Source of the DNA: Hyalella azteca
Lineage: Eukaryota > Arthropoda > Malacostraca > Amphipoda > Hyalellidae
DNA: 64,000 nucleotides
Assembly: GCF_000764305.2 (NCBI RefSeq)
Contig: NW_025938997.1
Span: 62,001 to 126,000, forward strand
Direction: 5' to 3'
Shown: in pieces, positions 30,717-44,076 of the stretch
Layout: each line of letters starts with the position of its first letter
Numbering within the stretch: position 1 is the first letter of the stretch
Notes under the pieces: model-generated
Database searches by the model: none
What the model was told of the DNA's origin: nothing
Seen by the model: the letters and a program-made list of their open reading frames with translations, nothing else
Translations under genes and position numbers: made by a program

Positions 30717-32807
30717 GATGTGTTGAAAATGCATGTAAAGAAGACGAACAGGTTATGAAATATATAGATAGATAATGCATGTGGAATACTAAAAAAAATG
30801 CTGCACGAGTTTAGGGAGTGATCAGCTGAACACAGCATATATAATCAAATAAACTAAACCACATTCAACGATATGTTCCATAGATCCTGGAAAAATTAAC
30901 TGAACTTAATTTCTAAATATTATCAATGCAATTTGCTTACGAAAGTGTGGGAAGTAATTCGTTTTTGGAAATACCGTGTATGTACAACTCGTTGTATTTG
31001 TTTGAACTTACCAAATGACTAGCTCAGTTGAACTATAAACTATACCTTAAGATAATATCCTTCCGATCACTTAGCGAAATCGACTCCAACAATTTAATTT
31101 GCCTCAAAAAACTCATGTTAGAGATTGCGTTAATCGCAGATTCACTAGATATTTAAAAGCGAAGAAAACACCACAAAAATTTAGCATATCTCTTTTGAAA
31201 ACGTTTCGGAGACCAGCTCCATCGTCAGTTCGATAAATCTAGAACACAGATAATATGTAAAGTTGAAAACGAATAGAGTCATGCAATTGTGTTATTAGAA
31301 GCTACGGGAGTAAGGCAGACACTGCCACCATCAGGCACTTCACCACCACCAGCACATCGCTCAGATGGTTCCCACGGATGAACTAGAAGCCATTCAAGGC
31401 ACTGAAGGACTTAAAGCTAAAATTCCTGTGCCGATAACAGCTGCTTCCAACCGCCAACACTGTGATCTCTTAACAAGCTCTCGCTTCTGACTCCACTAGA
31501 TCAAGGCTGACTTCTCTACAAAGCTATTATAGACGTTATTAGCGCTGCTCTATGCCCTTAGAACTTCGCTGCATGATCAGTTCTATACGCTAGGCTGTGG
31601 GAAGCGACTGGCCGACAAGTGTGATTTTGGCAACGAGGCCTGGGTAAGTGATGAGTGGGTAGCCCCACAACATCAATGCGGCTAACAACATCTCTGAGTG
31701 TCCAGCATCACTGAGCCTACAACAACACAGAGATCGTAACATGACTTAGCACCACAGCATCACTCTGCTCCACGTCATCACAGAACTTCACATCATCACT
31801 GATGATATATAATGATGATGCTTATAGATTATCCTCACCATTAATGACTAGCAAAATAGTGAACAGCTCCGTGAGGCGAGTAGCTGGTAGGTCCTCACAT
31901 TCATTCACAACTAACTAAACTAAAATAGTTATCACATCTAAATGATGAAGATTATCATCGTCAGTGAAATTGTTTGAAAGAAATATAATCAATTGTGAAT
32001 GAGTAAGAAAACTAATCTTCATCACCACTGTTTCGAGCCAAATCGATTTATTGTTCAGCATTTACATCATAAAAGATTGTATAAAAGGTGCAGGCTGAAT
32101 GGCTTTGTTTAGTTAAGTTTCTATTTACAGCGCTCGATGTCAATGCCCGAAAACGCTTGAGCTGGAATGACATTCCTCGTTGTTCGGCATGCCGGGAATG
32201 CCTCTGCATTCCTGCGGTGCGAGCAGGAATTCAAATCTCAGTTCAGTTCGTCTCCACTCTCGAGACCGCGGTTTAGGAACTAGCGATAAGCGATCAATTC
32301 TGCAGCGAAAAATGCCACGCAAGTTGTGACTGGAAATCTCAAGAATTTCTGCGGATTTTCTGTAGAGCTTCAAGATTATTTATACGAATAAATTGGGGAG
32401 GTTGGGAACACTTTATATGACTGAGCGAAGGATCATGTAACATGAGTGACAGTCAAGAAATAACATTTAGCTGAAATCTTATCACTGATCAGTTGGATTT
32501 AAAATGTGTAACAAAGCGAATTATACATGATGATGACATACATGCACTCACATGTTCAAGCTCATACATGTTTAAACTTGAGCTTAATCATTAAAACTCA
32601 TGTCTGAAGCATTCGGTGAGAATTCTTAATAGTGAATGATTAGTGAATGATAATTCATTTATTTATAAGTATTATTTTTTTATGGAATTCAATGTTCAAA
32701 ACAAATTCGGTGACAATTTAATTATTCAAATCTATTATATTATATTAATTGATATACCAACAAAGATGTGTAACCATGGGTTCACGTTGGTCGTAAGAAC
32801 TTTAAAA
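30717..32807. other. Spacer, nothing recognised
   Basis: AT-rich sequence. 31640-31810 has loosely repeated CATCA/ACATCACTG words. No gene. Confidence 0.5.
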
Positions 32808-33099
32808 TCCACACGACACTGTATTAAATGCACACAACACTGTATTAGATACACACAACATTGTATTAGATGCACACGACACTGTATTAGATGCATACGA
32901 CAGTGTATTAGATCCACACGACACTGTGTTAGATGCACACGACACTGTATTAGATCCACACGACACTGTGTTAGATCCACACGACACTGTATTAGATGCA
33001 TACGACAGTGTATTAGATCCACACGACACTGTGTTAGATGCACACGACACTGTATTAGACTACACACCACTGTATTATACTACACACCACTGTATTAGT
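32808..33099. repeat. Minisatellite, 21-bp unit TGTATTAGATGCACACGACA
   Basis: About 14 copies; the text shown is the first 20 bases of the unit, with a final C. Since 21 is a multiple of 3, all frames stay open, producing false peptides with Cys-Ile-Arg-x-Thr-Arg-His repeats. Confidence 0.93.
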
Positions 33100-33552
33100 G
33101 CGGCGTCACGGCAGCTGATTGTGGTGCAGGATATTAGTAGCGTCCGAGACGCGCTGAGCTGTCCGCTAATCGACTCTTAGCCTGGCATGGTCTTCCCTTA
33201 TTATAAGAACGTGGTAGGCACACCGGCGGCCACTGAACGCTTGGTTATCGAGCAATTATTATGCAATTTCATAAGGTACGCCGGTGTAATTTTTAATAAG
33301 TTGTGTCTTGGGAATCCATTCCAGTGTAATGCGCATTTTAATTGCATCCATGGAAACGGCCATTGCTGTGCATTAATCCCCTTGTGATGACAGATATTGT
33401 TGTTTTATTTTTTTTTAAGAAGAAAACCAGTCAGGATTAACACTCAGAAAGTTATGTGACGATCATAAGTCTGAACAATGTATTACCTTCACGTTCCAAA
33501 TCTTACATGGGTTCTCTTTAATATTTCAATGTGGCTGGCGTGTGAACTCAAC

Positions 33553-33656
33553 GATGTCGCCAGATCTTACGACGTCGCTAGAACTTACGATGTCACCAGA
33601 ACTTACGATGTCACCAGAACTTACGATGTCACCAGAACTTGCAATGTCACCAGATT
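33553..33656. repeat. Minisatellite, 18-bp unit ACTTACGATGTCACCAGA
   Basis: About six copies, the first two diverged. The 18-bp unit keeps the frames open (false M-S-P-E-L-T repeats). Confidence 0.9.
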
Positions 33657-33947
33657 TTCAAAGGACCTTATCGCGTCGCAAGATAGAATTAACTGGCCAA
33701 CGATTATACCTGGGATGGAATTGTTCGCGGCGTTCTTTATAACTTTAATAGGTTTTATGACCGCCGTAGATCATGCGTGTGATACAGGGACGTAATACTA
33801 AGCACCACAGATTGACGGGCACGACCGTTAATATGACTGATGAAGCTACAGATTTACGATCAGCTTAATTATCTTGTCGGCCACTTGGAGCAGAGACTGC
33901 GGGATCTTTGCTTACACCGCCACTGATGTTCAAATACCGTCGATTGA

Positions 33948-34560
33948 ACGTTGTTTGAACAAAATCAGCACATAAACAGCATTATTTTAATGGGATCAGC
34001 ACGTAAACAGCGTTGTTTCAACAAAATCAGCACGTAAACAACGTTGTTTCAACAAAATCAGTACGTAAACAACGTTGTTTTGATGAAATCAGCACGTAAA
34101 CAACGTTGTTTCAACAAAATCAGTACGTAAACAACGTTGTTTTGATGAAATCAGCACGTAAACAACGTTGTTTCAACAAAATCAATACGTAAACAACGTT
34201 GTTTTGATGAAATCAGCACGTAAACAACGTTGTTTCAACAAAATCAGTACGTAAACAGCGTAGCTTCAATGAAATCAGCCCGTAAAGAGCGTTGCATGCT
34301 TCAACGAAAACTGCAGGTGAAGAGCGTTGCTTCAACGAAATCTGCACGTAAAAAGCGTTGCTTCAACGAAATCTGCAGGTAAAGAGAGTTGCTTCAACGA
34401 AATCTGCAGGTGAAGAGCGTTGCTTCAACGAAATCTTCACGTAAAGAGCGTTGCTTCAACGGAATCTGCACGTAAAGAGAGTTGCTTCAACGAAATCTGC
34501 ATGTAAAAAGCGTTGCTTCAACGAAATCTGCAGGTAAATAGCGTTGCTTCAACGCTATTT
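33948..34560. repeat. 31-bp minisatellite with two-unit higher-order pattern
   Basis: About 20 copies built on CAGCACGTAAACAACGTTG plus TTTCAACAAAAT. Between 34020 and 34250 two unit types alternate (TTTCAACAAAATCAGTACG and TTTTGATGAAATCAGCACG), giving a 62-bp period. From 34260 the units change to GCTTCAACGAAATCTGCA types. The centre has the 12-bp palindrome AACAACGTTGTT. Confidence 0.93.
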
Positions 34561-36429
34561 CGACGTTGTTCACATGGACGGAGCTTGCCAGAAAAAGGGC
34601 TGATTTGTATATGATTTCACTGGCACTGGTACTGTTCCAGCATCGCATGTTCGGTTGTTGATTTTTAAATTAAGTGCTCCTTAAATTGTTGTGTCTAGAA
34701 CTAAAGGTCTTGATGTGAATGTCTAAATTCAAAATTAAAAAAAATATATATTAAAATCGGTGCCGATATTGCCGATTTCAAATCCGCGCCAAAAATATTT
34801 TTTGTTCCTCCTAATAATTTTTAAAGTCAATATTATTTAATGCTTTAGGTACAAAATGCCAAGTGCTACGCTTTAATGCATAATACTATATAAGGTAGAG
34901 ACACCCATTAGAGTACGATGGCATCATATTTCTTCCTCACAATCATAAGAAACTGCCTGCATGGTATGTTGTATGAGAGTTCACACTAAGTATGAGAGGT
35001 CACACTAAGTAGGAGTATTTATGTAGTATGTTATATGTATGTATGTAGTATGTATTATGTAAGTAATAAATAGTATATTATATTTATTTAGTTCGCACTA
35101 AATAAATATAACAGCTCATGGCATCTGTTTACCGTATATGGATTATATAATAAGTTATAACTCAGTAAAATCAAAAGAACACATAGCGAGGAAAACGGAA
35201 CATGATGTGTTCCTCACTGGCATAGCAGTGAGATAGGCTCCTTTTATTCGACTTTTATTCGACCGCATACAAAATCCTGCGATAAATCATGAAGAACACC
35301 TGGAGCATGTTAATCATGTACGCACATTGTAGAATGTTCCCCACACATTAACACCAAAACATCATCACACTTGTCATGCTGCACGAGTGCAGTGCAACAT
35401 GTGTGCGTGAGAGTCCGTTATTAGCCGACACGTCAATATGCATGAGGAAGACGGTGGCTGCAGTACGTCTATCGACCGTCGGTCATGGGACCTCTTCTAT
35501 AGCTTCCCACGGCTGTCGCATTTTTTCGGCAGGCTCGGACTTTATAAATTAGTTCTGACATTTTTTAATTAGTTTTGTTTTTTAGAAATTAGTTGGTATG
35601 CAAATAGAATTTGGTTTAAGTTGGTTTGGTCGTGTTCTACTTATATATTCAATGCATCAATCTCATTAGATGTTTATGACATTTGCTGTTATTATATTTG
35701 CTGATGTTCACAGCTTGCGTAGCAGTTGCTTAATTGAGAGGTTTTTCAAATATTACCCCACATCGCAAATAAAAATTAATCAGAGAAGAGCCGATTGTTT
35801 CTGTTAATCAAGTGTTTTTCTGTAGTAATTTCTCTTCCTTGTGTTCAACGTTTTCTCTTATGAGCACGTTTCATTGGTAAACACTCTGGAACAAACAAAC
35901 TAATTACAATATGACACTGCTTTTCCCTCTACTCAACGAATATACCGAGGCTGCCAACGACTTCCTTTAGCAACTACGAAACCTAAGGCCGACCTCCTCC
36001 ACAGCGCCCTCAGACGAATGATTCAAGACGATCTTGTTCCGACAGTTCAGATCAAGGGCCACACTATTATAAACAGTCAAGAGTTCATAACTACATCAGC
36101 CAATTACATAAAACGCATCATGCTTAACCCACCATGCAATTACAGATGAGAAGTTAACCGCTACGTGTTCTTGAGATAGTTTTGATAGTACGTCACTAGC
36201 ACTGACCTGTTGAACCATGTGTATGTAACTACTTCACAGTTTAATATCACTACACAAAAAAATCGTCTCTGAAGTCTATAGAGTTTTTGTGTCAAATACC
36301 AGGAAAAGCGGAATCGAAGAAATTATCGTAGAGCCAATTCTGATATTGTCTGTTGGGTCACATTGAGCCTGGTCCTTTTGCTCTCGTGTATAATATCTAT
36401 CTCAATCCTTCATGAACCCACGCCTTTAG
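34561..36429. other. Spacer with one strong hairpin
   Basis: AT-rich; simple GTATGTAGTATG-type sequence near 35030-35080. A perfect 13-bp hairpin TATATTTATTTAG / CTAAATAAATATA lies at 35079-35110. No gene. Confidence 0.5.
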
Positions 36430-36860
36430 GATGTCCTCAAAAATAAGGATGAGAGGTCCCGGGACAAAATGGGCACACCGTATAGGACCCATTAGAACCT
36501 CAAAAAACTGTAGAACCTCATAGACCTCATAATCTAATAGACCGGTCGGACCAAATAGACCTGTAGCACCTCATGGACCTATAGGATGTTGTAGGATATC
36601 TAGACCTATTGGACCCAATAAGACCTTATAGACCTACCGCAGCCTATATGACCTCATGGACCTATAGGACCTAATGGGCCTCTAAGAACCTATAGGACCT
36701 CAAAAACCTAAAGGACCTCAAAAACCTAAAGGACCTCAAAAACCTAAAGGACCTCAAAAACTTAAAGGACCTCAAAATCGTAAAGGTCCTCATGGACCTG
36801 TTTAGGAGCACATAGTAAAGGGCCCTATATACGGCCCCATTACACCTATTGGACCCTATA
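36430..36860. repeat. Degenerate GACCTATAGGACC repeat with an 18-bp core array
   Basis: Loose repetition of GACCTATAG/GGACCTCA words. Its ordered core at 36687-36785 is GGACCTCAAAAACCTAAA repeated about five times. Confidence 0.85.
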
Positions 36861-39239
36861 GTACCTCATTTATAAGGTGAGGTCTGTGTCCACCAGTTAG
36901 AGGATAAATTCGAGGCTCAATGTAAGTGCAGGACAGAGTCCTTGTCAGCGAATCATATGAAGTTTGAAGAAGAGTTGTAGCCATGCACCAGCGTCTCCCG
37001 ACACAGAGACCCTGAATGCTCCTGAGCCGTGCAATCATTTGCTAATATCTACGTGCAAGGTAAAAATAATCATTAAATAATAATATATACATAGGTATGT
37101 AGTATCTATAGTATCTAGGTATGATAATAATATATAGGTATGGAAAAAAAATTTTTACGGATGTTCCTACATATATAAATTCAGAATTACTGTTAGTCTC
37201 ACTTGGTTTTGTGATCTTACAAAACTATTTTTTACTTGATCATTTGCTTCAAAAATTCTGAAAGGTAACATTATATGCTATAAAAGTGAAAAAGCTAAAA
37301 TTATTAAAGTTCAGAAGTCACATCTCTACGCTACCCGCAACTACTACTATAGGGTTCTCTCCAGACTCTCCTACATCACTGCGTGGTTGCCATAAATTTT
37401 CCAGGCAAACACAAAGATGTGGAAAAAGGTTTCTACCAGACAACCGAGGTCGTGCTGCAGCGGTTATGTCTGTGAGTTCCCGTGAGACTATCGTGATGCG
37501 CACAACTTTTTTTTGTTGAGTTGTTTTTACGCTTCACGTTTTTCTGGGTTTCAGGGACCAAGTTGTGGGGTTGACGGAACGCCTCTTCCGGTCGACCTGT
37601 TCCGCCTTTGCGTGGGAATGCGGGGCCGTACCGTCTATCCCGGAGAGTGGAAAGGGCTGGATAAACAATTTTCTTGATTGGAAAAACATTATTGCGAATT
37701 TACGCCATTATTAATTTGAAAAACAATATTTTGAGTTTTCGTCATTTCGTGGCTGACACTATTGGACAAGCAACTGGTGATTGTTTTACTATTTAGCTTC
37801 TGTAAACGACGGTAATTCCATAATTCAGGCAACTATCAATAAAGACAGCAAAGATAACGACGCTCCAAATACAGATATGAACTCAAATTATTTCAATAAT
37901 TTTTCCGTATATGCATATTTCTCTCATTTGAGAGACTACGAGTCATCCATCCAAGTCAAGCCGAAAACAAATTTCGCACGGAGCTCAATTTTCCACGTGA
38001 GCTGACCTTGCGCTGCCTCGTTGAAAAAAAATGTGTTGGTCTTCGCTGAAGCGCCGCTTGGTTTGTTCTTGAAATTCTTGTGCATACGCTCATGAAGCGG
38101 CCATTGTTTTGTCATAATAAATGACCGGATCTTAATTGGATAATTCGATGCGGTCACAAAGGCATGCTTCTCACGCCCGTCTCTGCTAGGCTTCGTGGGA
38201 GTCGACAAGCGCTCCTAAAAGTTGCTCCTGCCTGCAAAATTTAAATAATTATGGACGCGATAAAAACACATAAGCCTTCCGTACCTATTTTTATTTTTGA
38301 ACAATTATTAAAGTTCCTCCTGTAGAATTAACTACGACATGAAGGAAATTTTGAAAATCATTTTTATGCCATTATAAACATCTTGCATTTATATTCGTTA
38401 ATTTTTCTCAATTACATCTAACTCAATTATCTTTCTGTGGAACACTTATGCACGGAGCATTTGAAGTATTGGAAATCTTGTGTTAATACCAGCAAATTTA
38501 TCGATTCATTAACAGCTCTACAACCAAATGAAAACAGTCGATCATATACAACATCGTTTAGTTTTAAATTAGCTGAAATAACAGGCAAGACGCGTCTTGA
38601 AAGACCGGTAAAGACATTAGTTCCATGTAATGTCAGGTCGAAGGGGATACACTGAGTGCACCTGGCACTATCAGTTAATCAGCCGCGACCAAGTCAAGAG
38701 CTAACATCGGCAGGACCCTTGAAGAAAGCCATTCAATGAGCACTTAAAACGGTCATTATAAGCCAATTAATCACTCAATTTCATACAGGGATGTCAGCTA
38801 GAGATGGAGGCGATTGTCATGCATGTAAATTCGATGATATATGACTATAGCATCAGCTATTGTAAATATTAAAATAGAAATTACTTGTTAAGCACGCATA
38901 ATTGTGGTGGAAAATAAATTGAGCATTTATTCAAAGCTGTATTAACTCTTTATGAGATGAATCAAACATTTACTATGTTCATCTGTGCATGTTTGCAACG
39001 ATTTCCTTTATAGAATTCGTATTATGCATTTACCTTAATATGTGAGACATGAATTCCCACAATTTACCTGTACAATATACTAGTGTATATATTGTATTTA
39101 TTTATTTATCTATAATTTATATCATGTGGCTATTAACATGTTAACACTCATGTGACTGTTAATGATTAAAATAATACTCTTTTAGCTAGATTTATTACTC
39201 ACTTGATTCTTCTTCTCATGCAAATTTTCGTTCATCGCT
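36861..39239. other. Spacer, nothing recognised
   Basis: Open frames of 60-90 codons (for example 37936-38208 minus, 38437-38655 plus) lack recognisable domains or matching partners. Confidence 0.45.
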
Positions 39240-39580
39240 TCTGTTAATTAATTAATTTTTATATTAATTTAACACATTTTCATGTTATTTAATCATTTTT
39301 CAGATTAATTTATCCATTTTCATAATATCTAATCCGTTTTCATTTTAAATAATTAATTCCCATATTAATTAATACACTTTCATATCAATTAATCCATTTT
39401 CGTATCAGTTAATACATTTTTCATATCGATTAATCCATTTTCATGTTAAATAATCCATTGTCATATCAGGCAATACATTTTTTATGAATTAATTAATCCA
39501 TTTTTCATATTAATTAATCCAATATTAATCAATCTATTTTATAATAATTAATCCATTTTCATATTAATTCATTAATTTTC
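39240..39580. repeat. AT-rich degenerate minisatellite (TTAATCCATTTTCATA)
   Basis: About 18 irregular units of 17-24 bp built on TTAATCCATTTTCATATTAA. Confidence 0.85.
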
Positions 39581-39710
39581 ATTCGTTGCTGCCTATTTCA
39601 TGCGATGTTCCTTTAAACAACCGATAGTATACCTACATACGTCGTGTGTCTCACCACGAAAATTTTCCAACACTTGTCCTTCAAAATTTCTACAGATTCA
39701 AACAAAAAAA

Positions 39711-39857
39711 TATAACTCAGTACTCACTGCAGTGAGTGACAGAGAGCGCATTTTCTCGTCGACGAAAATTTGAGGTCACGGACAGACGGACGGACAGACG
39801 GACAGACAGGCGAGCACAATAGTGCATTTTTTTCCATAATGAGAAAATGCGCTAAAA
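39711..39857 (+). mobile_element. MITE-like palindromic element, left copy
   Basis: Contains the perfect palindrome ACTCACTGCAGTGAGT (39722-39737), then AGCGCATTTTCTCGTCGACG, a GACAGACGGACG simple repeat, and finally GAGAAAATGCGCT, the inverse of the inner start. An inverted copy is at 41073-41234. Confidence 0.75.
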
Positions 39858-40089
39858 AGTGTTGTTCTTGGTTATGTGCTGGTAATCGAGGCAGCAAAAT
39901 GGAAGCAGTTTTTGCTAAGAAACACAAAACATTTACTATGTCAGGGTCACAAGATTCAAATGCAGTCAATACTTCCAAAAAAAACTTCATTTAAATGCAT
40001 TGAGAAACTACCTATAAAGCTGATTCGAATAAAGAATGCAGCGCAGGTATATACAGTCACCCAGATTTTAGTTCTACCAGTGTTGCGCT

Positions 40090-40452
40090 AGGTACAGTCA
40101 TTCAGCGATCAGCTCGACTGGCATTACTGTAGGTACAGTCATTCAGCGATCAGCTCGACTGGCATTACTGTAGGTACAGTCGTCCAGCGATAAGCTCGAC
40201 TGGCATTACTGTAGGACGTAGGTACAGTGGCCCAGCGATCAGCTCGACTAGCATTACTGTAGGTACAGTCGCCCAGCGATCAGCTCGACTGGCAGTACTG
40301 TAGGTACAGTCGCCCAGCGATCAGCTCGACTAGCATTACTGTAGGTACAGTCGTCCAGCGATCAGCTCGACTAGCATTACTGTAGGTACAGTCGCCCAGC
40401 GATCAGCTCGACTGGCAGTACTGTAGGTACAGTCACCCAGCGATAAGCTCGA
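40090..40452. repeat. 41-bp minisatellite
   Basis: About nine copies beginning AGGTACAGTC and containing CAGCGATCAGCTCGACTGGC and ATTACTGT. One unit is 7 bp longer. It lies between the two inverted MITE-like copies. Confidence 0.93.
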
Positions 40453-41072
40453 GATGTTATCTTATCAGTGGAGTCAAGGGTAGCTCATGGAGGCCTGCTT
40501 ACAAACGCGCCTCTCACGCCAGCCTCACAATGTTCTCCAATTGACAGCCGATAGTTGTCCTGAGAGCTCAATACTTATTAGCAATGTTTAATTTTAATCT
40601 GAACTTGTAAAAAAAAATCACTTCACTCATGCAATTATTGAATTTTTATCCAATTTTTTGCTCACGAAATGGTCTTCAGAATAATCAGTATATGAACTTT
40701 ATAAAGCTGGCTAGTTGTAATAGATAAAATGTATCAGTTGACAATAAGTTATCTTTAATTAACGATATTATTAATTTAAGTTTTCCTCAGTAAACTTTCT
40801 ATTGGCTAAAAATAGCGCTTTATCATAAGTCACAATTTAAAACTAGCATATATGCCCACACCCCCAATTGTACGGGATGCAATATTGTCATGGTTATTAT
40901 TAAGATGCTTGATAGCAATAGATACAGATAATTATGGCCCGATCAATAATAATTACGCGCATTTTCACTTAACACTCGACCATGTATCTCCTTGTAGCCC
41001 TGAATTAGCTGATTGCCTTAGTTCTTGGCTTTCTCTTCCGACAAATCTATGTTAAATTCAACTTCGTGGCCG

Positions 41073-41234
41073 TTTTTAGCGCATTTTCTCATTAATTGAA
41101 AAAAATGCACTATTGTGCTCGCCATGTCCGTCCGTCTGTATGTCCGTCTGTCCGTCCGTCTGTCCGTGACTTCACGTTTTCGTCGACGAGAAAATGCGCT
41201 CTCCGTCACTCACTGCAGTGAGTACTGAATTATA
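41073..41234 (-). mobile_element. MITE-like palindromic element, right (inverted) copy
   Basis: Reverse complement of 39711-39857 with a longer GTCCGTCTGTCC tract. It ends in the same palindrome (41208-41223) and AGTACTGAATTATA. The pair could be the ends of a 1.5-kb element or two separate insertions. Confidence 0.75.
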
Positions 41235-41648
41235 TTTTTTAATCATACAATTGAGAATAAAAACGCAATCCCCGTTAGCTACATTAAACACATTGTCAAT
41301 TGATTGATCTATATTACAATTTGCGCTCGATCTACTATTCTGAATCTACTAGTCAATAATGGAAGACAGGAATAATTTTAACAGTGCCTAATATTCTTAG
41401 TTAGACATCCCGGTTTGTAGTCAAAATAATTGTTTAATCGCACGTGTTCAAATCCATATTACCACATTCTTCTGAGTGTTCATTTATACTGCCATGCCTC
41501 AAATATTTGATGTGTGTGAAGATGTGTTCAGAAAGATAAAATTTTAACTATGTGTGGTAATTTTGACGATTACGTTTAAATTGCGGAAGATCGTTACTAT
41601 TAATCAAAGTGCCGCTGCAATACGAGGGAAATTATTTTTTTTTTTCAG
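41235..41648. other. Spacer, nothing recognised
   Basis: AT-rich, no repeat or gene seen. It ends in the poly-T/CAG tract before the candidate exon. Confidence 0.45.
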
Positions 41649-42058
41649 CGAATAATCCTACAAAAATAAACTCCTACGGAAACCACTTTAGCAAGAGATC
41701 AACTTCCACAACTCCTTTCATAAAAGAATTATTGTTCGAATTTGGTGCAAATAATCGTACTAAGTATATTAGTTCAACCATGCATGGTACTCAGGATGTC
41801 ATTCGGGATCAGAGCAGAGCGACCTTACATGAGCTGTTTAGACTTGAGCAAGCAAAGTTGTCGGTAAATCTGTGTCGCAAGCGCCTACACGTGACCAGCG
41901 ATGTCAAAAAGCCTTCAATATCTGCAGAGAAATGCTTGAAGGAAGCACGCGAAACGCAGCAAGTGGAGCCACCAAGCACGTCTGTAACCGGGAGCACGAG
42001 TAAACATTTGGAAAGAAAGTCAGGCCAATGGCAAACACAAACTCTGTGTTTGTTTTAG
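41649..42058 (+). CDS. Candidate terminal exon, unknown protein
   Basis: A run of T then CAG (acceptor-like) ends at 41648. The open frame continues to TAG at 42058, encoding about 136 residues with mixed, protein-like composition (SRATLHELFRLEQAKLSVNL, SAEKCLKEARETQQVEPPST). No domain recognised and no upstream exon found. An ATG at 41609 would also open the frame. It may be a decayed gene piece or chance. Confidence 0.25.
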
Positions 42059-42600
42059 ATCAACCACACGTGCAATATTTGTATCCGCGCCTCCGTGTCT
42101 GTTTAAGTACACGGCATTTTCTTCTTCTTGTATAGGAGAACAGATAATTGTGGTCCTAATTACTAGTCAGTTTTGGCAAGTGAACACCGTCGGTATGATT
42201 AGCCCGACAGGCTGCCTATGAGATAGAATATCTTCTGTCATCTTCATGCCTTTGATATACGAGTGCTTAGAGATCCGTGTCAGGATATGGTCCATTCTAC
42301 AAAATCACAATTGATAATTTAGGGATGAATTGGAAGGGAACTCTACAGAATCAATGAGAGGTTTACATTTAGGCAGGCATGTCTGAATTCTAGAACAATT
42401 ATAACATAGAAAATAATAGTTAAAATTCAGGATCTGGCCTAAGGCTGTATGGTTCAACGCGTGTACTTTGCAAGTCTACCTAATTATTAACTGAATTAAA
42501 CCATTAATGTATAATTATACGCCAAAAAAAGATGTAAGGTATCTAATAGCCAATTTAGACACCTCGGGTTGACTTTGCTTGCACTTGTGCGCTCTCATAC

Positions 42601-42616
42601 ACTTTGTTAACAAAGT
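42601..42616. repeat. 16-bp perfect palindrome
   Basis: ACTTTGTTAACAAAGT, followed by a CAACATC that echoes the upstream GTTGACTTTG. Function unknown. Confidence 0.6.
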
Positions 42617-42739
42617 CAACATCTAGCAGCCAATTTACAGAAGTAACGACTGAAACTGATGCTGCTGCAACTGTTACGTCTGTGCAAATGTTCCGTGACA
42701 CGTGCCACGGCCGTCGTGCAGCAATCATATGCGTGCAGT

Positions 42740-42850
42740 GCTAGCAATCAAAACAGCAATCAAATCAAAACAGCAATCAAATCAAAACAGCAATCAAATC
42801 AAAACAGCAATCAAATCAAAACAGCAATCAAATCAAAACAGCAATCAAAT
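42740..42850. repeat. Minisatellite, 17-bp unit AAACAGCAATCAAATCA
   Basis: Six near-perfect copies. Both flanks carry GCGTGCA(G/C)TG. Confidence 0.93.
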
Positions 42851-43357
42851 GCGTGCACTGATGATGTAGTGGCAGCATCAGCAGAATGGTGGCATAAATG
42901 TCCACATGAAAATTATAAGCGAAAAATTTGTCATTTTGGACGATTAAGCTTCATACATATCCAAAAAATGTCGTTTTGAAAGGTGACACATACGTATGTA
43001 CAGCTGGACGCTAAAGAACTGTGCATGAAACTTTATTCGAATCTCTTATAGTGTATGAAAAAAGGGCATACTTTTTCAGTTCCTACACTCACATGGTTGC
43101 CCAGGAACGTTTAGCCAAGCCGCTGACCTCCAGGAAATGTTTCACAATATTTATTCTTTCTATCTACGATGGCGTCCTCGCTTAATACCACGAAAAATAA
43201 TTTTGATATTCTTAGCTTTGTCTTTTAATCCGTTAAGCTAACAGAATAAGGATTAGTGGCTCTAAATCGGTTGAATGTCATAAATCCTGATGAAGGATTT
43301 ATCGCAAATAAGGTATTTGTGTACTAAACATCAGATGAACAAGTTGCGGAGGCAGTG

Positions 43358-43505
43358 CCGTGCCACAGCAATTGTGGCTAATAGTAAGAGTGTTGGCGAG
43401 AGTGGCGTTGGCCACGGCAATTGTGGCTAATAGTAAGAGTGTTAGCGAGAGTGGCGCTGGCCACGGCAATTGTGGCTAATAGTAAGAGTGCTGGCAAAGA
43501 GTGGC
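43358..43505. repeat. 49-bp tandem repeat, three copies
   Basis: Units begin GCCACGGCAATTGTGGC (ends GCCAC/GTGGC pair) and continue TAATAGTAAGAGTGTT and GCGAGAGTGGCG. Confidence 0.9.
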
Positions 43506-43936
43506 GTTTAGAGCGCAATTTGTGGACCGTTGCTGCCTCGGAAGACCGCGCCAATATGGCTGCTGCCTGCGGCTCCATGCAATGGGTCTCTCATTACGCA
43601 GGCGCAGAGCATGCATTGTGCGCTACCTTTAACTCCCGTATTTGCATAAAATATTTAAAATTTTCATTTACTGCCTTAGGCCACGAGAACCTTTTGCGTC
43701 CTGGTTACTTCGGCTGAGAACAATGCTGGCCACCAGATGAGGTTGAAATAATTTTCTTGTGTTACTTGAACTTGTATAAATATAAAAAATTTGGGTATAA
43801 GGTTTTAAGCACGAGTTGTAGAAAAAAAAATTTCGTTGCATTTATTTTACCGGCTCTGTGACTCCAAGATTTTATACAAATTTAAAATTATACAAACTAA
43901 AATGTTCTTATCTTGAATGTCAAATATTGTTCAGTA

Positions 43937-44076
43937 TCAGCAGACGAGGGTACAGCAGACGAAGGCGCAGCAGACGAGGGTACAGCAGACGAGGGCACAG
44001 CAGACGAGGGCACAGCAGACGAGGGTACAGCAGACGAGGGCACAGCAGACGAGGGCACAGCAGACGAGGGCACAGC
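43937..44076. repeat. Minisatellite, 15-bp unit ACAGCAGACGAGGGC
   Basis: Nine to ten copies. The 15-bp unit leaves all frames open, giving false T-A-D-E-G repeats. Confidence 0.93.

Noticed and set aside
32735..33180. Cys-rich repeated peptides on both strands
   Set aside because: Direct result of a 21-bp minisatellite that is open in all frames; not a knottin or zinc protein.
37936..38208. 90-codon minus frame
   Set aside because: No domain, no splice context and no codon-usage support.
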